A DNA stretch of 64,000 nt from Hyphomicrobiales bacterium (GTDB lineage: Bacteria > Pseudomonadota > Alphaproteobacteria > Rhizobiales > JAJFHB01): assembly GCA_021775755.1 (NCBI GenBank), contig JAJFHE010000015.1, forward strand, positions 1 to 64,000, in the 5' to 3' direction. Below the pieces are notes generated by a model that was given only the letters and a program-made list of their open reading frames with translations, searched no databases and was not told the DNA's origin. This document shows positions 52,680 to 62,293 of this stretch, in pieces. Within the stretch, counting starts at the first letter, position 1; the number at the start of each line of letters is the position of its first letter. The position numbers and the translations under genes were made by a program.

Positions 52680-55403
52680 CTATTCGCTCTCAGAGCGCAG
52701 TTTCTTCAGTTCATAGAGGAGTTCAAGCGCCTCGCGCGGTGTCAGCTCGTCGGGCAGGATTTCGGCGACCCGCTGCTCGATCACAGATGGCCCGGAATGC
52801 TGCGCCGCGGGGTTGGACGGGCGCGCGGCGGAGAACAATGGCAGATCGTCGACGAGATCGGCGGCCGAACTACCTCTCTCGCCTTCTTCAAGCGCATGCA
52901 GGACCTCCGTCGCGCGCGCTACCACCGCGGCAGGAAGGCCTGCAAGTTTCGCCACCTGAATGCCGTAGGATCTGTCGGCGACGCCGGCCCCCACTTCGTG
53001 CAGAAAAACGACCTCGCCCTGCCACTCCTTGACCTTCATGGTGGCATTAACGAGTTCGTCCAGTCGTTCGCCAAGTGCGGTCAGTTCGTGAAAATGGGTC
53101 GCGAAGAGAGCCCGTGACGTGTTGAGGTCATGCAGGTGTTCAACGCAGGCCCAGGCGATGGAAAGGCCGTCGAATGTTGCGGTGCCGCGGCCGATTTCGT
53201 CGAGAATGACCAGTGAACGGGGCCCTGCCTGATTGAGAATAGTCGCGGTTTCCACCATTTCGACCATGAAAGTGGAGCGCCCGCGCGCCAGATCGTCGGC
53301 GGCGCCAACGCGGCTGAACAGACGGTCGACCACACCGATGTGCGCAGCCTTCGCCGGCACGTAAGAGCCCATCTGCGCCATGATGGCAATGAGCGCATTC
53401 TGGCGTAAAAAGGTCGATTTACCGGCCATGTTGGGGCCGGTGAGGAGCCATAGCCGGCCCGACAACCCGCCCCCCGGGGCATCATCAGAGGCCGGCGTCA
53501 AAGCGCAATCGTTGGGCATGAAATCGCCCTCTCCGCCTGCCCGAAGCGCGCGCTCGACAACCGGGTGGCGCCCGCCCTTGATATCGAACGCCAAAGTCGC
53601 ATCGACATCGGGGCGGGTGTAACGCTCCGTTTCCGCCAGCTCGCCAAGCGCCGTTACCGTATCGAGCGTGGCGAGGCCGTCGGCGATGCGGGCGATTGCG
53701 GGAGCGCACTCAGACACTGCAATGCAGAGTTCTGAAAAGAGCCCGAGCTCGAGCGCCACGGCACGCTCGCCGGCCCTTGAGATACGCGCTTCGAGTTCGC
53801 CAAGCTCCGTCGTCGTAAACCGCATGGCATTGGCCATGGTCTGGCGGTGAATGAAGGTTTCGTTGAGCGGAGCCGACATCAGCCGTTCGCCGTGCTGGGC
53901 CGTTACCTCGACGAAGAACCCGAGCACGTTGTTGTGCTTGACCTTGAGCGCCTTGACGCCAGAAGCTTCCGCATATTTGCCCTGCAGCCCGGCGATGACC
54001 TTGCGGCTTTGATCACGCAGCAGCCGGTGTTCGTCCAGTTCCGGCAGAACGCCTGCACGGATGAAGCCGCCATCGCGCGCAAGCAGCGGGAGTTCATCAT
54101 CGAGCACTTCCGTGAGCCGCGCAGACAAACCAGCATCGTCGCTCGAGAGGTCTGATGCAGTTTCCTCGACAAGCGCCGGCGTGCCGACGAGTGCGTGATT
54201 GCGCGCCAGTTCGGCGGCGGCTTCGCGGGCCCGCTCGATACCGTGGCCGATGGCGGCGAGATCGCGCGGCCCGCCGCGCACGACACTAACGCGCGCCAGG
54301 GCCCGGCCGAGATCGGGGGCGCGGCGCAGCAGGTCGCGCAATCCGCGGCGCAAATCGCGCAGCTCCAGCAAAAAACCGATGGCGTCGAGCCTGGCGGTGA
54401 TGCGGCCGGGGTCGGTCAAGGGCGCGGCAAGCCAGCCGCTAAGGCACCTTGACCCCGCGCCTGTGACCGTGCGGTCGATAACGGCAAGCAGACTGCCGCC
54501 GGGGTCGCCCTGCAGGGTGCGGGTCAGTTCGAGATTGGCCCGCGTAGCCGCATCGATCAGCATGGCGGCATCGCGGCGCTCAAGCCGCGGTGCCTTGAAC
54601 GCCGGCAGCGTGCCGACCTGGGTCAGCAGGACATAGTCGACAAGAGCGCCGAGCGCTGCACATTCGGCGCGTCCGAATTCACCGAATGCCTCCAGTGCCG
54701 CAACGCCGAAATGCTGCTTGATGCGGCGCTCGCCGGCGGCGCTGTCGAAGCGTGCCGCGGGCAAGGGCGAGACGGCGCCCGCACATTCGCGCCACAGATC
54801 GCGCAAGGCGTCGTCCTCGAACATGCTTTCCGGTACGATGATTTCGCTTGGTTCAAGGCGTGCAATTTCGGCTGCGAGCGCGCCGGGCACGGTTGCCGCC
54901 ACCTGGAGATCGCCGGTTGAGATATCCGCCCAGGCGATGGCGCAGGCGTCCTGGACACGGGCACGGGCGACCGCCAGTACATAGTTGTGGCGGCGGGCGT
55001 CGAGCAGAGTGTCTTCTGTCAATGTGCCCGGCGTGACGAGCCGCACGACGTCGCGTTTTACAACCGATTTCGAGCCGCGCTTCTTGGCTTCGGACGGATC
55101 TTCGGTTTGCTCGCATACCGCAACCCGGTGCCCGGCGCGGATAAGGCGCTGCAGATACTCGTCGGCGGCATGAACCGGCACGCCGCACATTGGAATATCC
55201 TCACCCAGATGCTTGCCGCGTTTTGTCAATGTGATGCCAAGCGTTTCGGACGCTTTTACGGCGTCATCGAAGAACAGCTCGTAGAAATCGCCCATGCGGT
55301 AGAACAGAAGACAGTCCGCGTGCGCCTCCTTGATTGCGAGGAACTGCGCCATCATCGGCGTGGCGCCGGTGGTATCGGCGCTGGGTGGGGCGTGAGTGTT
55401 CAT
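52680..55403 (-). CDS. mutS: DNA mismatch repair protein MutS
   Basis: A protein of 907 residues from the ATG at 55403. The frame is open to 55466 with a TTG, but homology begins at [20 protein letters not shown]. The mismatch-contact motif is the Phe-x-Glu in [11 protein letters not shown]. The ATPase has [19 protein letters not shown] (Walker A) and [17 protein letters not shown] (Walker B and signature), then [12 protein letters not shown]-terminal dimerisation tail follows. It recognises mismatches and recruits MutL. It is divergent from maeB. Confidence 0.97.
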   Translation of the reverse strand: MNTHAPPSADTTGATPMMAQFLAIKEAHADCLLFYRMGDFYELFFDDAVKASETLGITLTKRGKHLGEDIPMCGVPVHAADEYLQRLIRAGHRVAVCEQTEDPSEAKKRGSKSVVKRDVVRLVTPGTLTEDTLLDARRHNYVLAVARARVQDACAIAWADISTGDLQVAATVPGALAAEIARLEPSEIIVPESMFEDDALRDLWRECAGAVSPLPAARFDSAAGERRIKQHFGVAALEAFGEFGRAECAALGALVDYVLLTQVGTLPAFKAPRLERRDAAMLIDAATRANLELTRTLQGDPGGSLLAVIDRTVTGAGSRCLSGWLAAPLTDPGRITARLDAIGFLLELRDLRRGLRDLLRRAPDLGRALARVSVVRGGPRDLAAIGHGIERAREAAAELARNHALVGTPALVEETASDLSSDDAGLSARLTEVLDDELPLLARDGGFIRAGVLPELDEHRLLRDQSRKVIAGLQGKYAEASGVKALKVKHNNVLGFFVEVTAQHGERLMSAPLNETFIHRQTMANAMRFTTTELGELEARISRAGERAVALELGLFSELCIAVSECAPAIARIADGLATLDTVTALGELAETERYTRPDVDATLAFDIKGGRHPVVERALRAGGEGDFMPNDCALTPASDDAPGGGLSGRLWLLTGPNMAGKSTFLRQNALIAIMAQMGSYVPAKAAHIGVVDRLFSRVGAADDLARGRSTFMVEMVETATILNQAGPRSLVILDEIGRGTATFDGLSIAWACVEHLHDLNTSRALFATHFHELTALGERLDELVNATMKVKEWQGEVVFLHEVGAGVADRSYGIQVAKLAGLPAAVVARATEVLHALEEGERGSSAADLVDDLPLFSAARPSNPAAQHSGPSVIEQRVAEILPDELTPREALELLYELKKLRSESE

Positions 55404-55644
55404 CGCCGCGAGCGTCTCATCGGCTTCGTATTCGGACGTTGCGAGGACATCTGGCAAGAGTAGCAAAATTTTCCGTCGGCCCAGCGTTCATGTCCGGGTT
55501 TTCAACACCAAACGCGACTATATGCCGAGCGATGCGATCGCACTGTCGGCTTGTGATCGCACAGCCATCTGACTATGGTGCGTTTCAATCCGCTTGCCCG
55601 CAAGCGGGCTTCTCCCTCCTGACATACAGCAAAGACGACGACAC

Positions 55645-57930
55645 ATGCCGACCCTTTTCGACTCGCCCGACCAGAAGCGCGTGCAGTTTACCGAGCAGGA
55701 AGCGCTGCAGTTTCATCAGCAAGGCAAACCCGGCAAGCTTGAGGTCAAGCCGACCATACCCATGGCGACGCAGCGCGATCTGAGCCTCGCCTATTCTCCA
55801 GGCGTCGCGGTGCCGGTGCGCGTGATCGCCGAACAACCCGAGACGGCCTACGACTACACCAACAAGGGAAACATGGTCGCGGTGGTGTCGAACGGTACCG
55901 CAATTCTCGGCCTTGGCAACCTCGGCGCGCTGGCCTCAAAACCTGTGATGGAGGGCAAGGGCGCGCTGTTCAAGCGGTTCGCCGATGTCGACGCAATCGA
56001 TCTGGAAGTCGAAACCGAGGACGTCGAAGCCTTCATCAATTGCGTACGCTATCTCGGGCCCGCCTTCGGCGGCATCAATCTGGAAGACATCAAGGCGCCT
56101 GACTGTTTCATCATCGAGCAACGGCTGCGCGAAGAGATGGACATTCCGGTGTTTCACGACGATCAGCACGGCACGGTCATCATCGCCGCCGCCGGCCTGA
56201 TCAACGCGCTGGCGCTCACCGGCCGCAAGCTTGAGGACATCAAGCTCGTGTGCAATGGCGCGGGCGCTGCAGGCATCGCCTGTCTTGAACTTATCAAGGC
56301 CATGGGCATGAAGCCGGACAACGCAATTTTGTGCGACAGCAAGGGGGTCATTTACAAAGGCCGCGAAGAAGGCATGAACCAGTGGAAATCGGCGCATGCG
56401 GTAGACACCGACACGCGCACGCTGGCTGAAGCCGTCAAGGGAGCGGACGTATTTTTCGGAGTGTCGGTCAAGGGCGCGCTGACCCAGGACATGGTACGCG
56501 ACATGGCGGACGATCCGATCATTTTCGCCATGGCCAACCCGGATCCGGAGATCACGCCGGAAGAGGTCGCGGAAGTCCGCGACGATGCGATCATGGCGAC
56601 GGGGCGGTCCGACTATCCCAACCAGATCAACAATGTGCTTGGATTTCCTTATATTTTCCGTGGCGCGCTCGATGTGCGCGCCCGCACCATTAACGAGCCG
56701 ATGAAGATTGCCGCGGCCGAGGCACTGGCATCGTTGGCGCGCGAAGAAGTGCCCGACGAAGTCGCTGCCGCTTACCACGGCAGACGCCCTTCCTACGGCA
56801 AGAACTATCTGATACCGGTGCCGTTCGACCCGCGTCTGATCTCAGCGGTGCCGACGGCGGTTGCCAAGGCGGCAATGGATTCCGGCGTCGCCGGGCGCGA
56901 CATCGTCGATCTTGAAACCTACTCGGCGGAGCTTTCGGCCCGCCTCGACCCGATTGCGGCGTCGCTGCAGAATATTTTCAATCAGGTCCGCCACTCGCCA
57001 AAAACCGTGGTGTTCGCGGAAGGCGAGGAAGACCGCGTTATGCGCGCCGCCAACGCCTATGCCAACGGCCAGCTCGGATCGGCAATTCTGGTGGCACGCA
57101 ACTCGGAAATCGAAGAAACGATCCGCGCCAGCGGGCTGGAAATGAACCCGGCCGTATCGATCCACAACGCGCGACTGTCGGACCGCAACGCGGAATATGC
57201 GCAGTTTCTTTACGAACGCCTGAAACGGCGCGGCTATCTGTTCCGCGACTGCCAGAGGCTCGTCAACAACGACCGCAACATATTTGCCGCCTGCATGGTG
57301 GCGATGGGCGATGCGGATGCCATGATCACCGGCATCACACGCAATTATTCGGTGGCGCTGGCCGATGTAATGCGCGTCGTCGACCCGCAACCCGGTCACC
57401 GGGTGATCGGCGTTTCCATGGCGATCTGCCAGGGCCGCACGGTGTTCATCGCGGACACGGCGATCAACGAGCAGCCAAGCCCCGAGGTTCTTGCCGATAC
57501 GGCGGAACAGGCGGCGGGTGTGGCGCGGCGCTTTGGGTACGAGCCACGTGTCGCGATGCTTGCCTATTCAACCTTCGGACATCCCGGCGGCGAACGGGCG
57601 CAGAGAATTCGCGACGCGGTGGAGATCCTCGATCAACGCAGTATCGATTTTGAGTATGAAGGTGAAATGGCGGCCGACATTGCCCTCAATGCCAATGCGA
57701 TGTCGGCTTATCCGTTTGCCCGCCTCAGCGGGCCGGCGAACGTTCTGATCATGCCCGGGTTCGACAGTGCCAGTATTGCCACTAAAATGCTGCAGGAACT
57801 GGGTGACGTGACCGTGGTTGGCCCGCTGCTTGTGGGGCTTGGCGACTCGGTGCAGATCGTAAGCCTCAATGCCACGGCTTCCGATCTCGTCAACATGGCT
57901 GCGATCGCCGCCTACAACATCAACAACTGA
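55645..57930 (+). CDS. maeB: NADP-dependent malic enzyme with phosphotransacetylase-like C-terminal domain
   Basis: A protein of 761 residues from the ATG at 55645. The N-terminal malic-enzyme domain has the catalytic segment DLSLAYSPGVAVPV and CNGAGAAGIACLEL for nucleotide binding, with the metal-binding FHDDQHGTVIIAAAGL. The C-terminal half (about 430-761) resembles phosphate acetyltransferase but is regulatory in MaeB, binding acetyl-CoA. It makes pyruvate and NADPH from malate. It is the only gene on its strand in this stretch and lies divergent from mutS. Confidence 0.96.
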   Translation: MPTLFDSPDQKRVQFTEQEALQFHQQGKPGKLEVKPTIPMATQRDLSLAYSPGVAVPVRVIAEQPETAYDYTNKGNMVAVVSNGTAILGLGNLGALASKPVMEGKGALFKRFADVDAIDLEVETEDVEAFINCVRYLGPAFGGINLEDIKAPDCFIIEQRLREEMDIPVFHDDQHGTVIIAAAGLINALALTGRKLEDIKLVCNGAGAAGIACLELIKAMGMKPDNAILCDSKGVIYKGREEGMNQWKSAHAVDTDTRTLAEAVKGADVFFGVSVKGALTQDMVRDMADDPIIFAMANPDPEITPEEVAEVRDDAIMATGRSDYPNQINNVLGFPYIFRGALDVRARTINEPMKIAAAEALASLAREEVPDEVAAAYHGRRPSYGKNYLIPVPFDPRLISAVPTAVAKAAMDSGVAGRDIVDLETYSAELSARLDPIAASLQNIFNQVRHSPKTVVFAEGEEDRVMRAANAYANGQLGSAILVARNSEIEETIRASGLEMNPAVSIHNARLSDRNAEYAQFLYERLKRRGYLFRDCQRLVNNDRNIFAACMVAMGDADAMITGITRNYSVALADVMRVVDPQPGHRVIGVSMAICQGRTVFIADTAINEQPSPEVLADTAEQAAGVARRFGYEPRVAMLAYSTFGHPGGERAQRIRDAVEILDQRSIDFEYEGEMAADIALNANAMSAYPFARLSGPANVLIMPGFDSASIATKMLQELGDVTVVGPLLVGLGDSVQIVSLNATASDLVNMAAIAAYNINN

Positions 57931-57964
57931 CGACAAAATTCGGCGTAGCGAACGGGAGCGGCTT

Positions 57965-58879
57965 TCAGCTCCCGACCGTTTCGCGCTGCGCCGCTTCGGG
58001 CGATCCGAAATGAGAGAAATAGCGCTGGTTGATGGCGCTCACCGGAAGCACGATCAGTATATCGATGGTGCCGAACTGGTCGTCGATTACGGCGCCGTCG
58101 CCGAGATAGGCGCCGAGCCGCAGATAGCCCTTTATCAGCGGCGGCAGCGCCCGCATGGTTTCGCGCTGGTTGAGTTCTTCAATCGGCATGCGGTTCATGT
58201 CGACATAGCGTTCGGGCAAGGCTGAAATCCGCCATTGCGGCGGTGCCTTGAAATTGTGGTGCAGGAAGCTCAATTCGCGCGCCAGAGCGTCCGGGTCCGT
58301 ACCTTCCAGCGACGCGCAACCGAGCATCACATCGAGCCGGTGAATGCGCACATAATTCCAGATGCCCTGCCACAAGAGCTCAATGACCGGCTTGGTGCGA
58401 AACGGCGCGAGCACGCAGGAGCGGCCCAGCTCGAGAAAGTTCAGGTCATCACCGTGGGCTTCGAGCACCGGCGCAATATTGTACTCATCGGCGGTGTAGA
58501 AACCCTGGTGGCGTTCCGCCACACTCTGGCGCAGCAGCCGGTAGGTGCCGACCACTTCGCCGTCGGCAGCCATGATCGGGTCTGTTTCTCCCGACAAACC
58601 CGGCTTGGCAATGACCATGAGATGGTCGCAGATATCGTCGAAAGCATCGAAGTCGCGGCGCAGGCTGCGCATGCGCTCATCCGGCCGGGCACTCATTTCT
58701 TCGTAGAAAACACGGTAGCGCAGCGCCTGCGACGCCTCAATGTCACGCTCGCCATCGCCGAGGCGAACAATCTGATCGCCTTTGCGCCCAAGTTCCGTGC
58801 CGGGGGGAATGACCACTTCACCGCCCGGCGTCTGAAACCGTTCGACATTCGACAGGGAACCGAGGTCTCGCACAGTCAT
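57965..58879 (-). CDS. olsB: L-ornithine N(alpha)-acyltransferase, OlsB type
   Basis: A protein of 304 residues. The Acetyltransf_5 (GNAT-like) fold has DIEASQALRYRVFYEEM, then EVVGTYRLLRQSVAE and the LELGRSCVL segment with FHHNFKAPPQWR-like tail. These are signatures of OlsB and of the haemolysin-like lyso-ornithine acyltransferases. It transfers a 3-hydroxyacyl group from ACP to ornithine, giving lyso-ornithine lipid, which OlsA then acylates to the phosphorus-free ornithine lipid. No olsA lies next to it. The protein could also serve glutamine lipid synthesis. Confidence 0.85.
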   Translation of the reverse strand: MTVRDLGSLSNVERFQTPGGEVVIPPGTELGRKGDQIVRLGDGERDIEASQALRYRVFYEEMSARPDERMRSLRRDFDAFDDICDHLMVIAKPGLSGETDPIMAADGEVVGTYRLLRQSVAERHQGFYTADEYNIAPVLEAHGDDLNFLELGRSCVLAPFRTKPVIELLWQGIWNYVRIHRLDVMLGCASLEGTDPDALARELSFLHHNFKAPPQWRISALPERYVDMNRMPIEELNQRETMRALPPLIKGYLRLGAYLGDGAVIDDQFGTIDILIVLPVSAINQRYFSHFGSPEAAQRETVGS

Positions 58880-59074
58880 CGCTGCAGTTTCTCCGAATCG
58901 ATCCCGTACTTATTCAACAGGGGCCCCGTCCGTGCCGTGCACGATTGTGAGGGGATGAACGTGAAGAAACGCCGTTCAGCCGTTATCATTCCGGTAGCGC
59001 CACAATGTCATAAACAGCAGACATGTTAAAGGGCGATGACGCTCGCCGGGCCGAGGCAGCGATGGTGTCTCCGG

Positions 59075-61375
59075 TCACGCAGCGCGTCTTGCGGCGCGGC
59101 GGGTGGACCCTTTGAGGATCTTCTCAAGATCGTGCCGGTCGAAGGGCTTTGTCAGATAATCCTGCATGCCGGCGGCACGGCAGCAGTTTTCATGTTCTTT
59201 CATGATGTTGGCCGTCAGGGCAACGATCGGCAGCGAACGGCACGGTTTCGGTGCGGCCGCCAGCAGCTTGCGGATATGCCTTGACGCTTCCAGACCGTCC
59301 ATTTCGGGCATCTGCATGTCCATCAACACGAGATCGACGGAGAACCCTTGGGCCTGGTTCGCACGATAGGCCTTAAGGCATGAGCGTACGTGATCGACCG
59401 CCTGCGCGCCGTTATGCACATGGGTGACGGAATGGCCGAGACGGCGCAGCAGAGCGCTTGCCAGCATGGCGTTTATGTCATTGTCCTCGGCCAGCAAAAT
59501 GTTCAGCGCGCCGCAGGACTTTGCGTGCCCCGCGGGCAAGCTGTCTTCCGTTCCGGCTTCCGCGTACTCATCGGTGCCAGCAGGTGTTCCGGCGAGCAGA
59601 TTGAGAAGCGATGCGCGGCGCACAGGGTCGACCAGATAACCTTCAAAACTTGCCAGCTCGCCCGTGCGAAGCTCGCGGCGCTGGGCCGGCGTGATGACAA
59701 CGATGTTGCGGGCATCCTGGAACGGCCAGGCGGTGCGTTTGCGCCGGCGCGCCTGAGCCCGCCAGCCAGCAAGGTCCCAAAGGGCTATGGCGGGTGCGCC
59801 GGCGACGGTGGCTTCGCCTTGCGTGTCGATGGTTGCACCGAGGCGCTCCATGTAACGGGCCAGCACGCCGAGCGCCAGGCCTTCGCTTCGCGCAATCCAA
59901 ATGCGTTTTGCCGCCAACTCATCGCCGTTCGCGGCGGCGCGCTTGCTGCGTCCGGCCCAGTTGAGGTCGATTTCAAACGAAAAACAGGTGCCACGTCCCG
60001 GTTCCGTGTCAATCGCGAGTGTGCCTTTCATCAGTTCGATGAGGCGTTTTGAAATGGAAAGGCCAAGGCCGGTACCGCCGTATTTCCGAGACAGGGTAGA
60101 ATCGGCCTGACGGAACTCTTCGAAGACGCGCTCGACGTGCTGCGGCGACATGCCGATGCCGGTATCCGACACGGAAATGCGCAGGCGTTTGAGGCGGCGG
60201 CTGCGTTTTTTTCGCGCCGTGGCCGGCGGGAGCGCCACTTCCTCTACTGCCACCTCCACTTCACCCGCTTCGGTGAATTTAATGGCGTTGCCGACCAGAT
60301 TGAGGAGGATCTGGCGCAGCCTTTGAACATCGCCATGGAACTCGCAAGGCAGAGCCGGGTCGACGAAACAGCCAATGGCAACGTTTTTGGTGTGGGCGCG
60401 CGGCGCCATCAGTTCCACTACCCCTTCGACCAGCGGGGCAAATTCGAAGCGTTCCGTTTCCAGTTCGAGCTTTCCGGCCTCGATCTTGGAAAAATCGAGG
60501 ATCTCGTCGATCATCGACAGAAGCGACTTGCCGGAGGCCTGGATCGTCCGTGCATAGGCCTGCTGTTCCTTCGTCAGCCGCGTGTCGACGAGCAGGTCCG
60601 CCATTCCGATAACCCCGTTCATGGGCGTGCGGATTTCATGGCTCATGGTGGCGAGAAAGCGTGATTTGGCGCGGTTGGCGGTTTCCGCCTGATCGCGCGC
60701 ACCGGCGAGTTCGACATGCGCCTGTTTCTGTTCGGTGATATCCCGGCCGACGGTCTGTACTTCCACGACGGCTCCGTCCGAGGTGCAAATGGCAAAATCT
60801 TCCCACAAGAACCAGCGCGGGCCCGTTGCCGTCTGCACGCGCTGTTCGTAGCGCAGCCGCGCGGGAGAGGGGTTCTTCGATGCAAAGAAGTCAGCCCCCC
60901 GGCCAGCGCCTTCAAGAACGTCGGGCTCGAACGAGCCGCCGGTCGCGGTATCTGGATCGACGCCGAATGCGTCGCCGAACGCGCCGTTCACGAACGACAG
61001 CGTGCCATCGGGCCGACGGCGCAGGATAACATCGCCCTGACTTTCCACGAGACCGCGGTAGCGCGCCTCGCTTTCTGCAAGTTTTGCGGTCTGGATGTTG
61101 AGTTCGACGACCTTGCGGCGCGTTTCCGTCCACGCCCGCAAGGCCGCGGCCATAGCAAGCATGGCAAGCGCCATGACCAGTTCGGCGTGGATCGACAGCG
61201 CGCGGATATCCAGCACCAGCGGAATAATCAGGAGCAGCACGGCAAGCGTTGTGATGACAATAACCGCGGTTGAGGCAAGGCGCTGAAAACTAACGTCGCT
61301 CAATCCCGCGGGCAGGGCCGGGGCATTCTGTTCCGCCTGTTCCGCGCCCGGTTTGCCGATATCGTGGCTCGACAT
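59075..61375 (-). CDS. Hybrid sensor histidine kinase (PAS, HisKA, HATPase, degenerate and active receiver)
   Basis: A protein of 766 residues. Two membrane segments at about 34-56 and 61-79 leave almost no periplasmic loop. A PAS domain lies at about 100-215. HisKA has His246 in FLATMSHEIRTPMNGVIG. The HATPase has N363 (N box), DTGIGMSPQHVERVF and GGTGLGLSISKRLIELM. Residues about 490-620 look like a degenerate receiver, and 625-760 form a real receiver with Asp686 in LVLMDMQMPEMDG. It would signal from the membrane or cytoplasm to an unlinked Hpt or regulator, since no partner gene is adjacent. Ligand unknown. Confidence 0.92.
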   Translation of the reverse strand: MSSHDIGKPGAEQAEQNAPALPAGLSDVSFQRLASTAVIVITTLAVLLLIIPLVLDIRALSIHAELVMALAMLAMAAALRAWTETRRKVVELNIQTAKLAESEARYRGLVESQGDVILRRRPDGTLSFVNGAFGDAFGVDPDTATGGSFEPDVLEGAGRGADFFASKNPSPARLRYEQRVQTATGPRWFLWEDFAICTSDGAVVEVQTVGRDITEQKQAHVELAGARDQAETANRAKSRFLATMSHEIRTPMNGVIGMADLLVDTRLTKEQQAYARTIQASGKSLLSMIDEILDFSKIEAGKLELETERFEFAPLVEGVVELMAPRAHTKNVAIGCFVDPALPCEFHGDVQRLRQILLNLVGNAIKFTEAGEVEVAVEEVALPPATARKKRSRRLKRLRISVSDTGIGMSPQHVERVFEEFRQADSTLSRKYGGTGLGLSISKRLIELMKGTLAIDTEPGRGTCFSFEIDLNWAGRSKRAAANGDELAAKRIWIARSEGLALGVLARYMERLGATIDTQGEATVAGAPAIALWDLAGWRAQARRRKRTAWPFQDARNIVVITPAQRRELRTGELASFEGYLVDPVRRASLLNLLAGTPAGTDEYAEAGTEDSLPAGHAKSCGALNILLAEDNDINAMLASALLRRLGHSVTHVHNGAQAVDHVRSCLKAYRANQAQGFSVDLVLMDMQMPEMDGLEASRHIRKLLAAAPKPCRSLPIVALTANIMKEHENCCRAAGMQDYLTKPFDRHDLEKILKGSTRRAARRAA

Positions 61376-61653
61376 CGCTCTGCAACTCCCATTGATTCGG
61401 ATCCGTTACGAGCCCAGAAGACCACCATTGGCTGAAAATTGCCTTAAGCCGCCGGTCCGTCCGGCGAGGTGCACCACCTGCAAAAGCGCCTCGGTTGCGC
61501 CACCATGCGGGCCTCCTGCGATTAATCGGCCCAACTGCGCGAATCCACTGGTATTGTTTGCCCGTATCTGCTGAAAATGCACCGGGAAGCTGGATGTGCC
61601 CCACGCGCGCGGCAAGCGTCCGGTGTCCGTAAACGGGGAATTTGGAGAAGAAA

Positions 61654-62196
61654 ATGGCGGAAAATACACAAGGGTCGGGAGGTTTCGGAAAACTGATCGG
61701 CGCTGCGGTCATCGGTGCCATCGTGCCGACGGTGATCAGCATTGCCTATATCAGTAATCTGTCAAAGCGGATCGACACGATCGAGCAAAATGGCGTGACG
61801 CCGACAGCCGTGGCCGAGCAGCTGGCTTCAAACAATGCCGATGCCCTGAGAGGCGAAGCCGGGGCGCAGGGTGCGGCCGGAGCCGCTGGCGCCGCTGGCG
61901 CCGCTGGTGCCGATGGCGCCGCCGGGCAGGCGGGGCCTGCTGGACCCGCGGGCGCGGACGGCGCGCAGGGGACGCAAGGTGATCAGGGAGCAGCAGGGCC
62001 CAAGGGCGGTCAGGGCGATCAGGGCGCGCAAGGACCGGCGGGACCTGCCGGACCACAGGGCGCGCAAGGACCTCAGGGTCCGGCGGGGGCCGCAGGGCCA
62101 GCCGGATCGCAGGGCGAGGCCGGCGCTTCGGCATCCGTTGAAGATGTCGTCGGTGCGGTTATCGAGCGGCTGCGCCAGCAGGGCGTGATCCAGTAG
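61654..62196 (+). CDS. Membrane-anchored collagen-like (Gly-X-Y repeat) protein
   Basis: A protein of 180 residues from the ATG at 61654 (GGAGAAG just upstream). Residues 13-34 form one membrane segment (GKLIGAAVIGAIVPTVIS and on). A short coiled-coil-like part follows (about 35-60). Residues 67-159 are 31 uninterrupted Gly-X-Y triplets, mostly Gly-Ala-x and Gly-Pro-x, with charged Asp, Lys and Gln scattered. A C-terminal amphipathic helix (about 162-180) may trimerise the chain. The protein should form a triple-helical stalk facing the periplasm or surface. The function is unknown. Confidence 0.8.
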   Translation: MAENTQGSGGFGKLIGAAVIGAIVPTVISIAYISNLSKRIDTIEQNGVTPTAVAEQLASNNADALRGEAGAQGAAGAAGAAGAAGADGAAGQAGPAGPAGADGAQGTQGDQGAAGPKGGQGDQGAQGPAGPAGPQGAQGPQGPAGAAGPAGSQGEAGASASVEDVVGAVIERLRQQGVIQ

Positions 62197-62201
62197 CACT
62201 T

Positions 62202-62231
62202 GGCCGATCCGGGCCGATCCGGGCCGATACC
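62202..62231. repeat. Three tandem copies of a 10-base unit after the collagen-like gene
   Basis: GGCCGATCCG occurs twice in tandem, followed by a third copy GGCCGATACC. It lies between the stop and the terminator and looks like a small slippage-type repeat. Confidence 0.6.
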
Positions 62232-62250
62232 GGCTCAAATGCAATTTCAG

Positions 62251-62284
62251 GCGCCATCCCTGACAAGGGGTGGCGTCTTTTTTT
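62251..62284 (+). terminator. Terminator of the collagen-like gene
   Basis: GGCGCCATCCC, a short loop and GGGGTGGCGTC form an 8- to 10-bp stem with a G-T pair, followed by seven T residues. It is a strong intrinsic terminator. Confidence 0.85.
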
Positions 62285-62293
62285 GTGCGCGCT

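Noticed and set aside
58956..59030. 24-codon ORF between the olsB-type and kinase genes
   Set aside because: The purine-rich stretch abuts the ATG without spacing and the peptide has no features; likely chance.
61751..62244. Minus-strand frames across the collagen-like gene
   Set aside because: The Gly-X-Y repeat opens all frames on both strands; only the plus frame has a start site, a membrane segment and a terminator.
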